Part shown: in pieces, positions 54,543-64,000 of the stretch | Position numbering within the stretch: the first letter of the stretch is position 1 | How the letters are laid out: each line of letters opens with the position of its first letter | From: Cryptomeria japonica | Lineage: Eukaryota > Streptophyta > Pinopsida > Cupressales > Cupressaceae | NCBI RefSeq assembly: GCF_030272615.1 | Contig: NC_081412.1 | Span: 689,262,083-689,326,082 of the forward strand | Reading direction: 5' to 3' | DNA length: 64,000 bases | Translations under genes and position numbers: made by a program | Notes under the pieces: generated by a model | Databases searched by the model: none | What the model was told of the DNA's origin: nothing | What the model saw: only the letters and a program-made list of their open reading frames with translations

Positions 54543-55453
54543 AGTGGACACTCTGTTCTGTTCTGGTTCTTCTCATCAATCTTATAGTTCATAATATGAA
54601 GATTGTTGGTCTCGGATATTGCATGATACTTGGATAGAAGAAGATAGCACAAGTAGGATGGGAACCTAAATGTCTTATAGGAACCTTTTTTTATCATTAG
54701 TAATGTTTTTTGCATGGATTGAACGATGTGCTCAACAAAATTATATCTTACTGGTTGACTTACACAATGGATATTAAAAATCATTTCAAGAAGGCTAGAA
54801 CCCACTTCCCTATCATTTTCCAATCCCAGGAAAAATGTTAGCAAGGAAATAGTATCCTGAACCCATGGAACAAAAATGTTATAATCATAACGAGGCTTAT
54901 GATTCTGATCCAACGGAGTACCACAGATTATTAGAGCTCTGACAAATGAATCTCTATGACTTGGATTGAGACTCTCATATTTCTCTGCCAGCTTTCCTAG
55001 GTCAGTGTGAACATTTGAGTTTTGTGCTTCAAACCCTAGGTGCAACAAACGAGCAAATTCTCCCTCGATTATGGATAGAATTTCCTATTTTGTATTTTTA
55101 TTGACAATTGTTTTTATATCTTCATCATAATTTTCAGCACAGACCATGACAAATTCAGGGCAAGGGAATACTTCAGGTAACACCATGCTTCCCAATCCAG
55201 CATCCCACAATGCAATTTTATTTGTACTTTGTTTTAACATTGTGTTGAGAACAATAAATTTTGCCCTGTTTTGATCTCCCGCCTTATTAGATAATGTATA
55301 TCTAATTTCTATGATACACTTTTTACTATGGATAGCAGCATCATAAATATCATGGTATTCATCAGTGAAACTTGGTCTTTTGACTAGTTTGGTTAGGTAT
55401 AATTTTTTATTCACTTGGCTTTTTGTTGAACTACTACTTTCCGGTTTCCCCAT
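54538..55453 (-). pseudogene. Unrecognised G-patch/coiled-coil coding region, 5' portion
   Basis: The frame opens MGKPESSSSTKSQVNKK at 55453 and runs to the E8 junction with one in-frame stop (TAG after NKNTK, at 55085). It is a globular, non-repetitive sequence (TDEYHDIYDAAIHSKKCIIE, LWDAGLGSMVLPEVFPC). No family is recognised. At the junction the frame reads ...NRTECPLY and, once E8 and one CATAT are removed, continues without shift into the 31352-30930 segment. So E8 landed in a coding exon that was open at the time. The upstream start region is cut by E10 at about 55584. Confidence 0.55.
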
Positions 55454-55583
55454 CCTTGTTACTATTAATTGTGATGCTAAAAATGTTGTAAATAGAAAGG
55501 CATACTCATATAATGAGACAATAAAAACATAATGGAAATATTAATTGAAAACTAAATTAAAGATGCAAACCATAAGCCTTCCT

Positions 55584-56518
55584 TGAAATGTCCCATTTTC
55601 CTCTATTCTTGAAGAACTTGAAGGTGTGGGATTGATTGGCTCTCAGTGGAGCAATGACCTCCAAAGTGGCAACTCAAGAGTTGAGCAGCTACTTGATCAT
55701 GATTGATTATGTAAATGATATGAAATGCATGATCTAAGAAACTAGATTAACATGCTATGATTAATCCAAAAGTCTAATTACTAGATAATTGAAATGCAAA
55801 TTGCCTATAATGATGCTAAAAGTATGAATGCAAGGAATCCTTATTTCTCCAAAATGGGGGATATTTATAGGAATTCCAAGGCCAAAGCTAAGGTGGCAGG
55901 AATCAACGGTCCAGATCTGATCTGAAGATATCAAGGGCCAAGATTGAGGAAGTTGGAGAAGAGGTTTGAGGAAGGGACACCTGTCATCTCTGTGGTGACA
56001 AGTGTCAAGGAGCCTTGCTCATGAGAGGGAAAGTGTCCAAGTGAGGATACATGTGGCAAACGTGCCTTGTGTCTCAAGGGGAGAATATCCACACCATAGG
56101 AGGTTAGGATAAGGAGGTTTGAATGTGCAAGATAGGATAGGGTTAGATAAACCCAAGGTTAGGTGGAATGGGTTAGGTTAGGGGATGGTTAGGTTAGGTG
56201 GTTAAAAGTTAGGAGCCATGTGCTCATTTGAATTTAGAAATTCAAATAATTGGAAAAGGTAATTAATCTGAACAAACTTAAGTTTGTTAATCTTAATTAG
56301 GAATTAGAAGAATTGATTAAAATGAGGGGGGGAATTAATTAATTAATCAAAGGGGGATATGAAATGAACTATGTAGATAAATCATGTAGATTTATTTACT
56401 AGTAGATGAATAGAGAAATTAATCAAATTGTTTATGAATTCAATTAATTGGGAAGGGGGATTAATCAAATAATTGTGTATTTAATTAACTATCTTTAGAC
56501 CATTTTTAGGTGTATACA
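55584..56518 (-). repeat. E10 3' LTR
   Basis: About 935 bp, starting TGTATACACCTAAAAATGG on the minus strand; the distal end (GGGACATTTCA) is inferred from the CA dinucleotide. It contains TATA-like CCTATAAATAT (55861-55871) and several TTAATTAATT stretches like the E2 LTR. Confidence 0.6.
55861..55871 (-). promoter_or_regulatory. TATA-like box in E10 LTR
   Basis: CCTATAAATAT on the minus strand, about 650 bp into the LTR. Inferred from motif only. Confidence 0.4.
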
Positions 56519-56532
56519 TTTCACCCCTCTTT
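56519..56532 (-). promoter_or_regulatory. E10 polypurine tract
   Basis: The minus strand reads CAAAGAGGGGTGAA directly before TGTATACACC. Confidence 0.7.
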
Positions 56533-58050
56533 GAATCGATGTGTGACAATGCGTTGGTTCAAAGAAAACTCAATTGATGATGTTGTTGATATTGATTTTG
56601 ATAGGATGCAGATTTGATCTTGATTTTGATGTAGATTGTGAGATGATATTGATTCGATTGTGAGATGATAAATCTCAATATGATACAGATTTGATGCAGT
56701 TTCAATTTTTGAGATGATAAATCTCAATATGATGCCCCAGACATTGACTGATAGATATTGATATGAGGATGCCCCCTCGGGAGATGAATCAGATAATTTT
56801 GCAATGTTTTTGAATTTTTCGCTGGTTTTTTTTTAATTTTTTTACGATTTTTAATGATTTTATGATTTTTAGAGATTTTTAGAGTTGATCTGATTCATTT
56901 CCCAATAAGAAATTTAAAAATCTGCCTTGCCAAGTTGATTAGTTGATTAGATAATTAAAAATTAGTGGAATAAAAATCCCACTTAAATGCCCCATTGTGA
57001 GTGTAAAAAAGTGAATTCCTTTTACCACTCTTCATTTGTGGTCTTCAGTTGTTTGAAAAAGTTGCTCTGGAGGAAGGAATGGCGATCCTGTACCACTAGC
57101 ATAGATTCGAGTGAGTTCGGCAACACGAGCGTCCTCTGGCCTACAGTCCACTGGTACGTACTTCGAGAAAACCTAGCTTTGTCAATTTTTTGTTGATTTT
57201 TGAAAAATTTAGCTATTTGTAGAAAAAATCATTTTTTAGCATTTTCGCCATGTGGGTTTGTAAAAACATTACATTTTTGATATGGGTTTTTCTATTTTCG
57301 AAAACTCACACCCAAAAAAATAAAATTATTTATCATGCTTGGCTTTTTGAAAAAAAAATAATTTTTTTTTTTTAAATTGCCATTTTTGGGAGCTATGGCG
57401 CCATGCTGGATGCCACCACAGGCACTGCGGGGAGGGGTCCAACCTGGTTTTTTTCAATTATTTAAAAAAATAAAATTTAGACAAGATTTTATTGATTTTC
57501 AATGATGTTGGCTTGATTTGTCGATTTTTGAGAAAATGACTTGATTTTTGCGATTTTTTGCCTTTTATTGAATTTTTTGATTATTGATGTTTGATAAAGA
57601 GGCTGGATTTGTTGCCAATTCGATTTGATTTTTTATTTCGATAGGGTAAGATTTGATTAGCTATCTAATTGACAAAATTAGACACTCCTGATTGATGAAA
57701 TTTGATGATCAATTTCGATTATCTTGATGTATGCACGAGATGAAATAGGATTGATAATGACCTCATGATAGATGAGCATCATTGATAGGGGCCCAATGAG
57801 ATTTGATAAAAATCTCAATTGAGCAAGATAGACTGATAGATAGATAGATTTGATAGATAGATAAATCAAGAGACTGATATGATGAGATGATTTGATTGCA
57901 AGAGCACTTTAGTGTCCTCCAGTCTCGGGAGTGCTTCTCGAAGACATGGATGTTGATTACCCACCTTAGCCAGGTGGAGCAAGACCACATTGATAGGTGT
58001 GGTTTATTGACATGCCCCAACCCTTGATTAACCGAGATTATTGACAGCCT
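56533..58050. other. E10 region between polypurine tract and antisense ORF
   Basis: About 1.5 kb without recognised coding. Notable parts: two copies of GAGATGATAAATCTCAATATG (56660-56740 area), a TAGA/GATA microsatellite at about 57827-57868, and T-rich stretches near 56825-56880. If the PMD ORF is transcribed on the plus strand, its promoter should lie here. Confidence 0.45.
57827..57868. repeat. GATA microsatellite
   Basis: Repeated TAGATAGATAGAT with an interruption (TTTGATAGATAGATAAATC). Confidence 0.8.
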
Positions 58051-58056
58051 TAGCAG

Positions 58057-59698
58057 AGCGAGCACAACACTTTTCACTTACTGACGGGCAAGATGACGGT
58101 GACACCCGACGATGTATACCAGATATTGTGCATCCCTATGATGGGCGAGCTAGTGTACCACAATCTTAGTGAGCAAGGTGGGATAGATGCTCTTTGTCAA
58201 GTTTTCAAGGATGATGAAATAGGAGGATATGACATTGCATGGCAGGAGATGCTAGAGCTAGGTTATGCCACATTACCCACTATTCTTGTCGGATTCATTG
58301 GAGGTTTCCTTTGTCCTCATCACATGTCAAAGGGATGATCTATTGGATGGGATCGTCTCCTTGAGCAGATGGTGACACAGGGGACCCGATTTGCATGGGG
58401 GTCATGTATGCTGGCACACTTGTATCATGACCTGCACCGAGTTATGTACCAAAGATCGGTTGCATTATCAGCAGGGGTGATCATTCTCTAGATATTGACC
58501 TAGGAGCACCTGCCTATCACATGACCATTGGCTGATAGAGATAGACCTATAGGCAGGCCTTATGCTGACGAGTATCCAGGCATCATTGTCTAGCGAAAGC
58601 TGGGCAAATTGGAGTATTGATGATAGACACTGGATGATCTGGATATTGTGATATGGAGACCATACAGAGATTGTGAGATCTGGCCTGAGGATGTAGTGGA
58701 GATGGTGTATGTATTTGTGACATGATACCTAATTGGATCGACACCCTATGTTATCGAGTGATTCCTTTGTATGTGGGTGTTGAGACAGTATGGTAGGATA
58801 TAGGGGATACCACAGGGTACAACTCATTATGCTCACAGGAGACTGGATGTGGCAACTTGGTGGCCCTCTATTTCATATGACCAGGCATGTGCAAAGTATC
58901 GATCATTGGGGCCATTGGGTTGGGATTGTCTTTCAGGTATGATAGATAGAAAGATGAAAAATGAGTACGTCGTATATTGTACTTTACATAGGTTTCTGAG
59001 GCTAACATGTTCGGAAGAGCCAGAGCTAATTCTAGATGAGGATGATGAGAGGCTATGATGCAGAGCTCCTAGATGACCAAGAGATGGTGGGTGGAGAGGA
59101 GGTGGGGGCAGAGATGATGGTGGAGATGGAGGGGATGATAGAGATGGATATGGAGGAGATGTAGGAGATCATGGTGTTGGAGATGATGATGGAGGAGATG
59201 ATTATGGGGGAGATGGCTGAGCAGTGGCAGTGGCACTGGAAGGTACACCAAGAGCTAGCAGTTCTATATCAGCTAGAGATGTATATATGGATTGGATGAC
59301 TCAGGTGGTCAGAAGGAGGAGATTAGGTCCAGTGGATCAGGGGCATCAGGTCCTAGATCAGGAGGTTCCCCAAGTTGAGCAAGTACCTACGGGAGTATCA
59401 TAGGTTGAGCAGCCACAAGCAGAGGCACCTCTACGAATCCTCACTAGGATGTCATCTCATCAGTAGCAGGCTCATATTATAGACTTATAGGGTTAGGTTC
59501 AGTAGCTAGAGAGTCGACTAGGAGAGAGGAACGCTCAGATGGCCCAGCTAGAGGTCTAGATGGATTCTCTCATGGTTGAAAAAGATGCTGCTAGGGATAG
59601 GTGTCAGCGGGCTGAGGCATAGGTACAGATGTTAGGAGAGTCTAGTTCAGGGAAACTTGCCTTGAAGATGATGCAGCAGGTGGTCCTAGAGGCTGAGT
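58057..59698 (+). pseudogene. Plant mobile domain (PMD/MAIN-like) protein, antisense in E10, heavily decayed
   Basis: One frame runs from about 58057 to 59698. EHNTFHLLTGKMTVTPDDVY and QILCIPMMGEL are the PMD opening, comparable to NTFHLPTGEMTVTPEDV in MAIN-like proteins. IAWQEMLELGYATLPTILVG, FIGGFLCPHHMSKG, EHLPITWPLADRDRPIGRPY and VATWWPSISYDQACAKYRSL continue the domain to about 59050. The same frame then encodes a Gly/Asp-rich linker (GGDGGDDRDGYGGDVGDHG) and a coiled-coil tail (ESRLGERNAQMAQLEV), broken by E9. At least a dozen stops interrupt it without frameshift, mostly TGA/TAG explained by C-to-T or G-to-A decay. PMD proteins such as MAIN act in nuclear silencing or genome stability; any such role here is lost. 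Confidence 0.82.
59085..59215 (+). repeat. Purine-rich GGAGATG-type repeat encoding the Gly/Asp linker
   Basis: About 130 bp of almost pure purine on the plus strand built from GGAGATG and GATGATG words. It creates the minus-strand His/Leu-rich ORF at 59069-59251, which is an artefact. Confidence 0.8.
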
Positions 59699-60749
59699 TG
59701 TTGGGTCCCGAAGACAACTAAGAGGGGGGGTGAATCAGTTGTCTAATAAATGCAAACCAAAAATAACTTTACCAATTTAATGCTTAATACCAGTAAACCA
59801 GTCTTTTATGTCGGTACATAGTTTTATCAGTTAATTGCAATACTGGTAAGGATTAATGCATGAAACAAAAAGACAAAGTCATCCACAACACATAACACCA
59901 ATATTTGTACGTGGAAACCCTGTAAGGTGAAAAACCATAGTGGGAAACCTTACCCACAATCAGATGATACTACTGCAGATAGTAAGTGTATACAAATGGG
60001 GTCTGCACATGCAAAAAGGCCAAGCGCCTAGAGCTCACTGCTCAAACACAAAACAAGAGTCACACTGACTACAATTGAATGGTTAAATCCAATAAGGATG
60101 TACTGCTCAGGTTAGCATCTTTCTATGCTGGATTCAGTACCAATGTAGTTCTGATTGTCTTCAGAAAAACCCTCCTTTAACCTTCAAATGATGTCTGCGT
60201 GTATAGCTCTGCTTATTCTCTCATATACCTTCACACAATCCTTTTTCGCATTCCACATCCGATCTTACAAATAAGATCTTACATTCATATCATAAACTAG
60301 GACCAATTTTAGTAGGTTGGCTCTAAAGGATATTACAATAAAATCAATTTACAAATAAATTAATGCTCGATGCAATAACCGATTCAACATGTCAGCTTAA
60401 TGCATTTACAACAATAATAAATCATCTCCATAGTGTGCCATGCTGATCTGGAAAAGATAAGCCTGCAGGTGTATAACCTGGACCTATTTGTCGGTAACAA
60501 CAAATATGCTAATATGAATATGCCAATAAACAAATCTTCAAGACAAAGTGTCCAAACGATGTCTCTGACATAACCAAGTGTTTTCCATGCCATTCCAAGT
60601 GCTAGTGATCATTATATCCTGTCGGTGTATCAGATACCGGTGACTGTGCATGAGTCATTTGCTTGCCGGTGAATGTTGTTGATTCTCCAAAGTGCCAAAG
60701 TTGATAAGTGTTAGTAGGTTTTGACATCAATGACAAAACCATACCAACA
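59699..60749 (-). repeat. E9 3' LTR
   Basis: The 1051-bp LTR starts TGTTGGTATGGTTTTGTC at 60749 and ends TCGGGACCCAACA at 59699. The seven-G run at 59724-59730 is the C-tract box on the minus strand. The left flank TGAGT (59694-59698) should be a target-site duplication copy. Confidence 0.88.
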
Positions 60750-60764
60750 ATCTCCCCCTTTGGC
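60750..60764 (-). promoter_or_regulatory. E9 polypurine tract
   Basis: The minus strand reads GCCAAAGGGGGAGAT followed by TGTTGGTATGG, the 3' LTR start. Confidence 0.9.
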
Positions 60765-61160
60765 ATTGATGGCAACACAAGAAGGAAAAACCATCAAAGT
60801 GCCAAAATAGGAATACTAAATACCAAAAGCCAACAAAAGCCAACAATCTCCCAAAAGAGATCATAACCAGAAATCAAAATACAGATACAGAGAGTAACAA
60901 TCTCTCCCCCAATGAATAATCTCTCCCCAAAAGATAATGTGTTTTTCCATATCAATCTCTACCCAAAAGATAATGTGTTTTTTCATATCAATCTCTCCCC
61001 CTTTGACATCAAATGCCAAAGTAGAAAAACCCATTTTTTAGATACAAAATACCAACCAATTCAGTATAACAACTACTCCCCCGGAGAAGTAGCTTCCTCA
61101 TCAAAGCCAGAGTAAAAGATTTCTCTATTAATTATGTCAGATGATGACAAACATCAACTT
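60765..61160 (-). other. E9 3' untranslated region with repeated purine tracts
   Basis: Purine tracts (GGGGAGA or near variants) recur at about 60850, 60905, 60925, 60990 and 61078 on the minus strand, including two copies of a segment with AAGATAATGTGTTTTT. This repeats the E7 pattern. Confidence 0.7.
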
Positions 61161-64000
61161 CCTAAGTCTCTACCGGTGGGCGTATGATCCCAAGCTGATC
61201 TCTGATATATTCAAAAGTCTCCTTAGGTAGAGGTTTAGTGAAAATATTTGCAATCTACTCTTTAGTATTCACATAAACCATTTTAATTTATTTTGCTTCA
61301 ATATTTTCCCTTAGAAAATTTAGTTTGATAGAAACATGTTTTGTTTTAGAATGTAGTACCAGATTCTTAGATATATCAATTGGTGCAGTATTATCACAAT
61401 AGATAGTAATAGGTTCCTTGCATTTTAGCTTTATATCCTTCAACATTTTCTTAAGCCATAATACTTGTGTATAGTTAGTTGTTGCAACAACATATTTTGA
61501 TTCAGCTGTTGATAAAGATGTACAACTTTGTTTCTTACTCAACCAAGAAATTAATCTGCTTCCAAGAAAAAATGCTCCACTGGTGGTGCTTTTTCTATCA
61601 TCCACATCTCCTGCCTAATTTGCATCTGTGTATGCACATAATTCAAAGTTTTCATCTCTAGGATACCATAATCCAATATTTGTGGTGCCTTGCAAGTACC
61701 GGAAAATCATTTTTACTGTTGTTTCATGATTTTCTCTAGGATTACTCTGAAATCTTGAAACAATACATACTACATTCATGATATCAAGTCTTGTTTGTGG
61801 CAAATACAGTAAACCTCCTATCATAGATTTGTATCTAGTCAGATTAACAGGTGTAGATTCATCCCTTAGTGATAATTTGTCATTTGTAGTCATAGGTGTG
61901 CTTACCGGTTTAGAGTTCTCCATCCCAAATTTCTTTAATAACTCCTTCAAGTACTTAGATTGACTCAAGAATATACCTTTATCAGTCTATGAAATCTGCA
62001 ATCCTAAAAAGAATTTTATTTCTCCAATCATAGACATTTCAAATTCTTGCTGCATTTCAATAGAAAATTCTTGACATAATCCATCTTCTCCTCCAAAGAT
62101 TATATCATCAACAAAAACTTCTATAACCAAGATGTCATCATTTTTCACTTTATAATATAAGTTGCTATCGGCATTACCTTTAGAAAAACCAATCTTCAAA
62201 AGATACTTATCCAATCTTGCATACCAAGCTCTTGGAGTTTGTTTCAACCCATACAAAGCTTTCCTTAACCTGCAAACCATATCTTTGTTATCTATCAAAG
62301 AAAATCCATCAAGTTGTTCAATGTAAACTTCTTCTTCAAGATCTCCATTCAGAAATGCACATTTAATATCCATTTGATATACTTTGTAGTTCTTATGTGC
62401 TGCGAAAGCTAAGAATAATCTCACTGCCTCAATTCTAGCTACCGGTGCAAAGGTCTCATTATAATCAATTCCTTCTTTATGAGAATATCCCTTACACACT
62501 AGTCTTGATTTATTTTTGATAACCTTACCATCTTCATTAAGTTTGTTTCTAAATACTCATTTTATTCCAATCACATTTTTGTCTTTAGGCCGGAGAACTA
62601 ATGTCCAAGTGTTATTCTTCTCAATTTTCTCTAATTCTTCTTCCATAGCTTTAATACAGTGTTTATCTTCACATGCCTCATTAATTGATGATGGTTCAAT
62701 TTGAGAAATAAGACATACCTCTTCATTTGTCAATCTTCCTCTTGTCATAACTCCTTTATACTTGTTTCCAATTATCTGATCTTCAGAATGATTCAGTCTT
62801 ACATACTGGGGTGTCTTCATTTGCTGTTGTTCCTCAGTTACCGTGGAATTTTAAGATGATACCAATATAACTAGATCTTCATTTTGTACTGGTGGGTTCA
62901 ATGTAGGTTCATTTGTTAGAATCTCTGCTACCGGTTCAGAGTCTATGTACCTTGAAGTTTCTCTAAATTGTTCATCAATCTTCACATTTGTACTCTCAAC
63001 AATTTTCTGCAATCTTTTGTTAAAACATCTATATGCCTTGCTCTTAGATGAATAACCAAGAAATATTCCTCCATCACTTCTAGGATCAAATTTCCCAATA
63101 TACTCATCTCTTCTAATATAGCATTTACTTCCCAATATTCTGAAATATTTTAGAGTAGGAGTAATACCAAACCATAGTTCATGAGGGGTCTTACCGGTTT
63201 CACCTTTGATGTGAACTTTGTTGAATGTATAGATCAATGTACGTACTGCCTCTCTCCAATACACGTGGTAGATTTTCTTCTGATAACATACTTCTTGCTG
63301 CATCCAAGATAGTTATGTTTTTCCTTTCAACAACTCCATTCTGATGTGGTGTTCGAGGTGTTGATAGTTGTCTTTTGATTCCATTCACTTCACAGAATGT
63401 ATTAAATTCCTTATATGTAAATTGTCCTCCTTGATTTGATCTCAGACATTTGATTTTCTTACCGGTTTCATTCTCTACCATTGCTTTGAAAAGTTTGAAC
63501 TTTCCAAGTGCTTCTAATTTTTTTTTGAGAAAAGTAACCCAACACATTCTAGAGTAGTCATCAATGATTAGCATGAAATATCTATCACCTTGCAAACTTT
63601 TAGTTCTAGCTGGACCACATAAATCAGTATGAATTAAGTCAAGAGCATTATTTAATTTTTCTGGAATACTTTTAAAAGTAGCTCTAACTTGTTTTCCAAA
63701 TTGACATTCCTTACATACTGTATTGTGAGGTTTGACAATTTTAGGTAAATCCCTAACTGCCTTAGTAGTATTGATTTTTACCATGCAATCAAAATTTACA
63801 TGACAGAATCTCTTATGCCATAGCCAACTTCTATCAATATGTGCAATCAAGCATGTCTTTTCACCATTATTCAAATGAAAGATATTACCTCTAGTTTGAT
63901 TACTGGTTGCAATTTCCAAACCAGTTCTATTCATGATTTTGCATTTTCCATTTTTGAATTGTAACTGAAATCCTTTTTCAACTAATTGACCAACACTCAA
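61161..64000 (-). pseudogene. E9 copia integrase, reverse transcriptase and RNase H, partial
   Basis: From the window edge: pre-integrase zinc region (WHKRFCHVNF...CKECQFGK, His intact), integrase core (HTDLCGP, FMLIIDDYSR, GVVERKNI), then a small frameshift near 63265 by comparison with E7. From 63303 down to 61288 a single frame is kept with only in-frame stops. Reverse transcriptase motifs are VYQMDIKCAFLNGDLEEEVY and VFVDDIIFGG (FVDD). RNase H includes YTDAN, DDRKSTTSGAFFLGSRL, IYCDNTAPIDISKN and HSKTKHVSIK. Stops lie at about 62851, 62555, 61985, 61615 and 61288. Gag and protease lie beyond the right edge. Confidence 0.93.

Larger units (their letters stand above)
55584..59698 (-). mobile_element. 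E10: gypsy-type LTR element, 3' end, with antisense PMD ORF, cut by E9
   Basis: A minus-strand LTR (56518-55584) preceded by a polypurine tract marks the 3' end, so the internal region lies to the right. It carries a plant mobile domain ORF on the opposite strand, and E9 cuts it at 59699. The 5' part is outside the window. Antisense additional ORFs between pol and the 3' LTR are known in Tat-lineage gypsy elements, which fits but does not prove the assignment. Confidence 0.6.
59699..64000 (-). mobile_element. E9: Ty1/copia element, 3' two-thirds, truncated by window edge
   Basis: Minus-strand order within the window: integrase, reverse transcriptase, RNase H, purine-rich 3' untranslated region, polypurine tract, 3' LTR (60749-59699). 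It inserted into the coiled-coil part of the PMD ORF of E10. The coding region is close in sequence to E7 but with fewer lesions. Confidence 0.92.

Noticed and set aside
59069-59251. His/Leu-rich minus-strand ORF
   Set aside because: Complement of the purine-rich repeat that encodes the Gly/Asp linker of the PMD frame.

Overview
The window is intergenic DNA from a large, repeat-packed plant nuclear genome. It holds stacked LTR retrotransposons with plant-type primer-binding sites, plant copia and gypsy domains, a plant mobile domain (PMD) ORF and a hAT transposase relic. The family mix and nesting depth suggest a gymnosperm or similarly big genome, but the species cannot be fixed from the sequence. 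I found no intact cellular gene, tRNA, rRNA or CRISPR array. Almost every reading frame carries stops or frameshifts.

Layout, naming elements E1-E10. Nest A (1-21687) is four levels deep. E1 (Ty3/gypsy, minus, runs off the left edge) sits in the 5' LTR of E2 (gypsy-like, plus, no pol, orphan ORF). E2 sits in the 3' LTR of E3 (copia-like, minus, no pol, gag plus orphan ORF). E3 sits in the protease region of E4 (copia, minus). The left halves of all four lie outside the window. Next come E5, a plus-strand copia 5' LTR with a gag fragment (21742-23645), and a decayed hAT transposon (about 23650-27240).

From about 28050 to 55453 runs a degenerate, unrecognised minus-strand coding region of about 1300 codons with a G-patch-like motif and a long coiled coil. 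It is split by nest B, E8 (31353-54537), a gypsy element with a perfect CATAT target-site duplication. E8 encodes an aspartic protease and a G-patch but no reverse transcriptase. E7 (copia, plus, 32001-47395) lies inside the E8 3' LTR. E6 (about 32342-40666), with a 4.9-kb LTR, lies inside the E7 5' LTR. Nest C (55584-64000) is E10, a minus-strand gypsy-type element carrying a PMD ORF in antisense, broken at 59699 by E9 (copia, minus), which runs off the right edge.

The observations most worth following are: GC-rich palindrome arrays placed in or next to the LTRs of three different gypsy-type elements, including a hairpin cassette shared by E1 and E8; three elements that lack pol yet carry long orphan or accessory ORFs; the unknown G-patch/coiled-coil coding region whose frame rejoins exactly when E8 is removed; and the antisense PMD ORF. 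Most stops look like C-to-T decay of methylated DNA. LTR divergence judged by eye (E2 about 2%, E3 about 5%, E7 and E8 higher) fits the insertion order given by the nesting.
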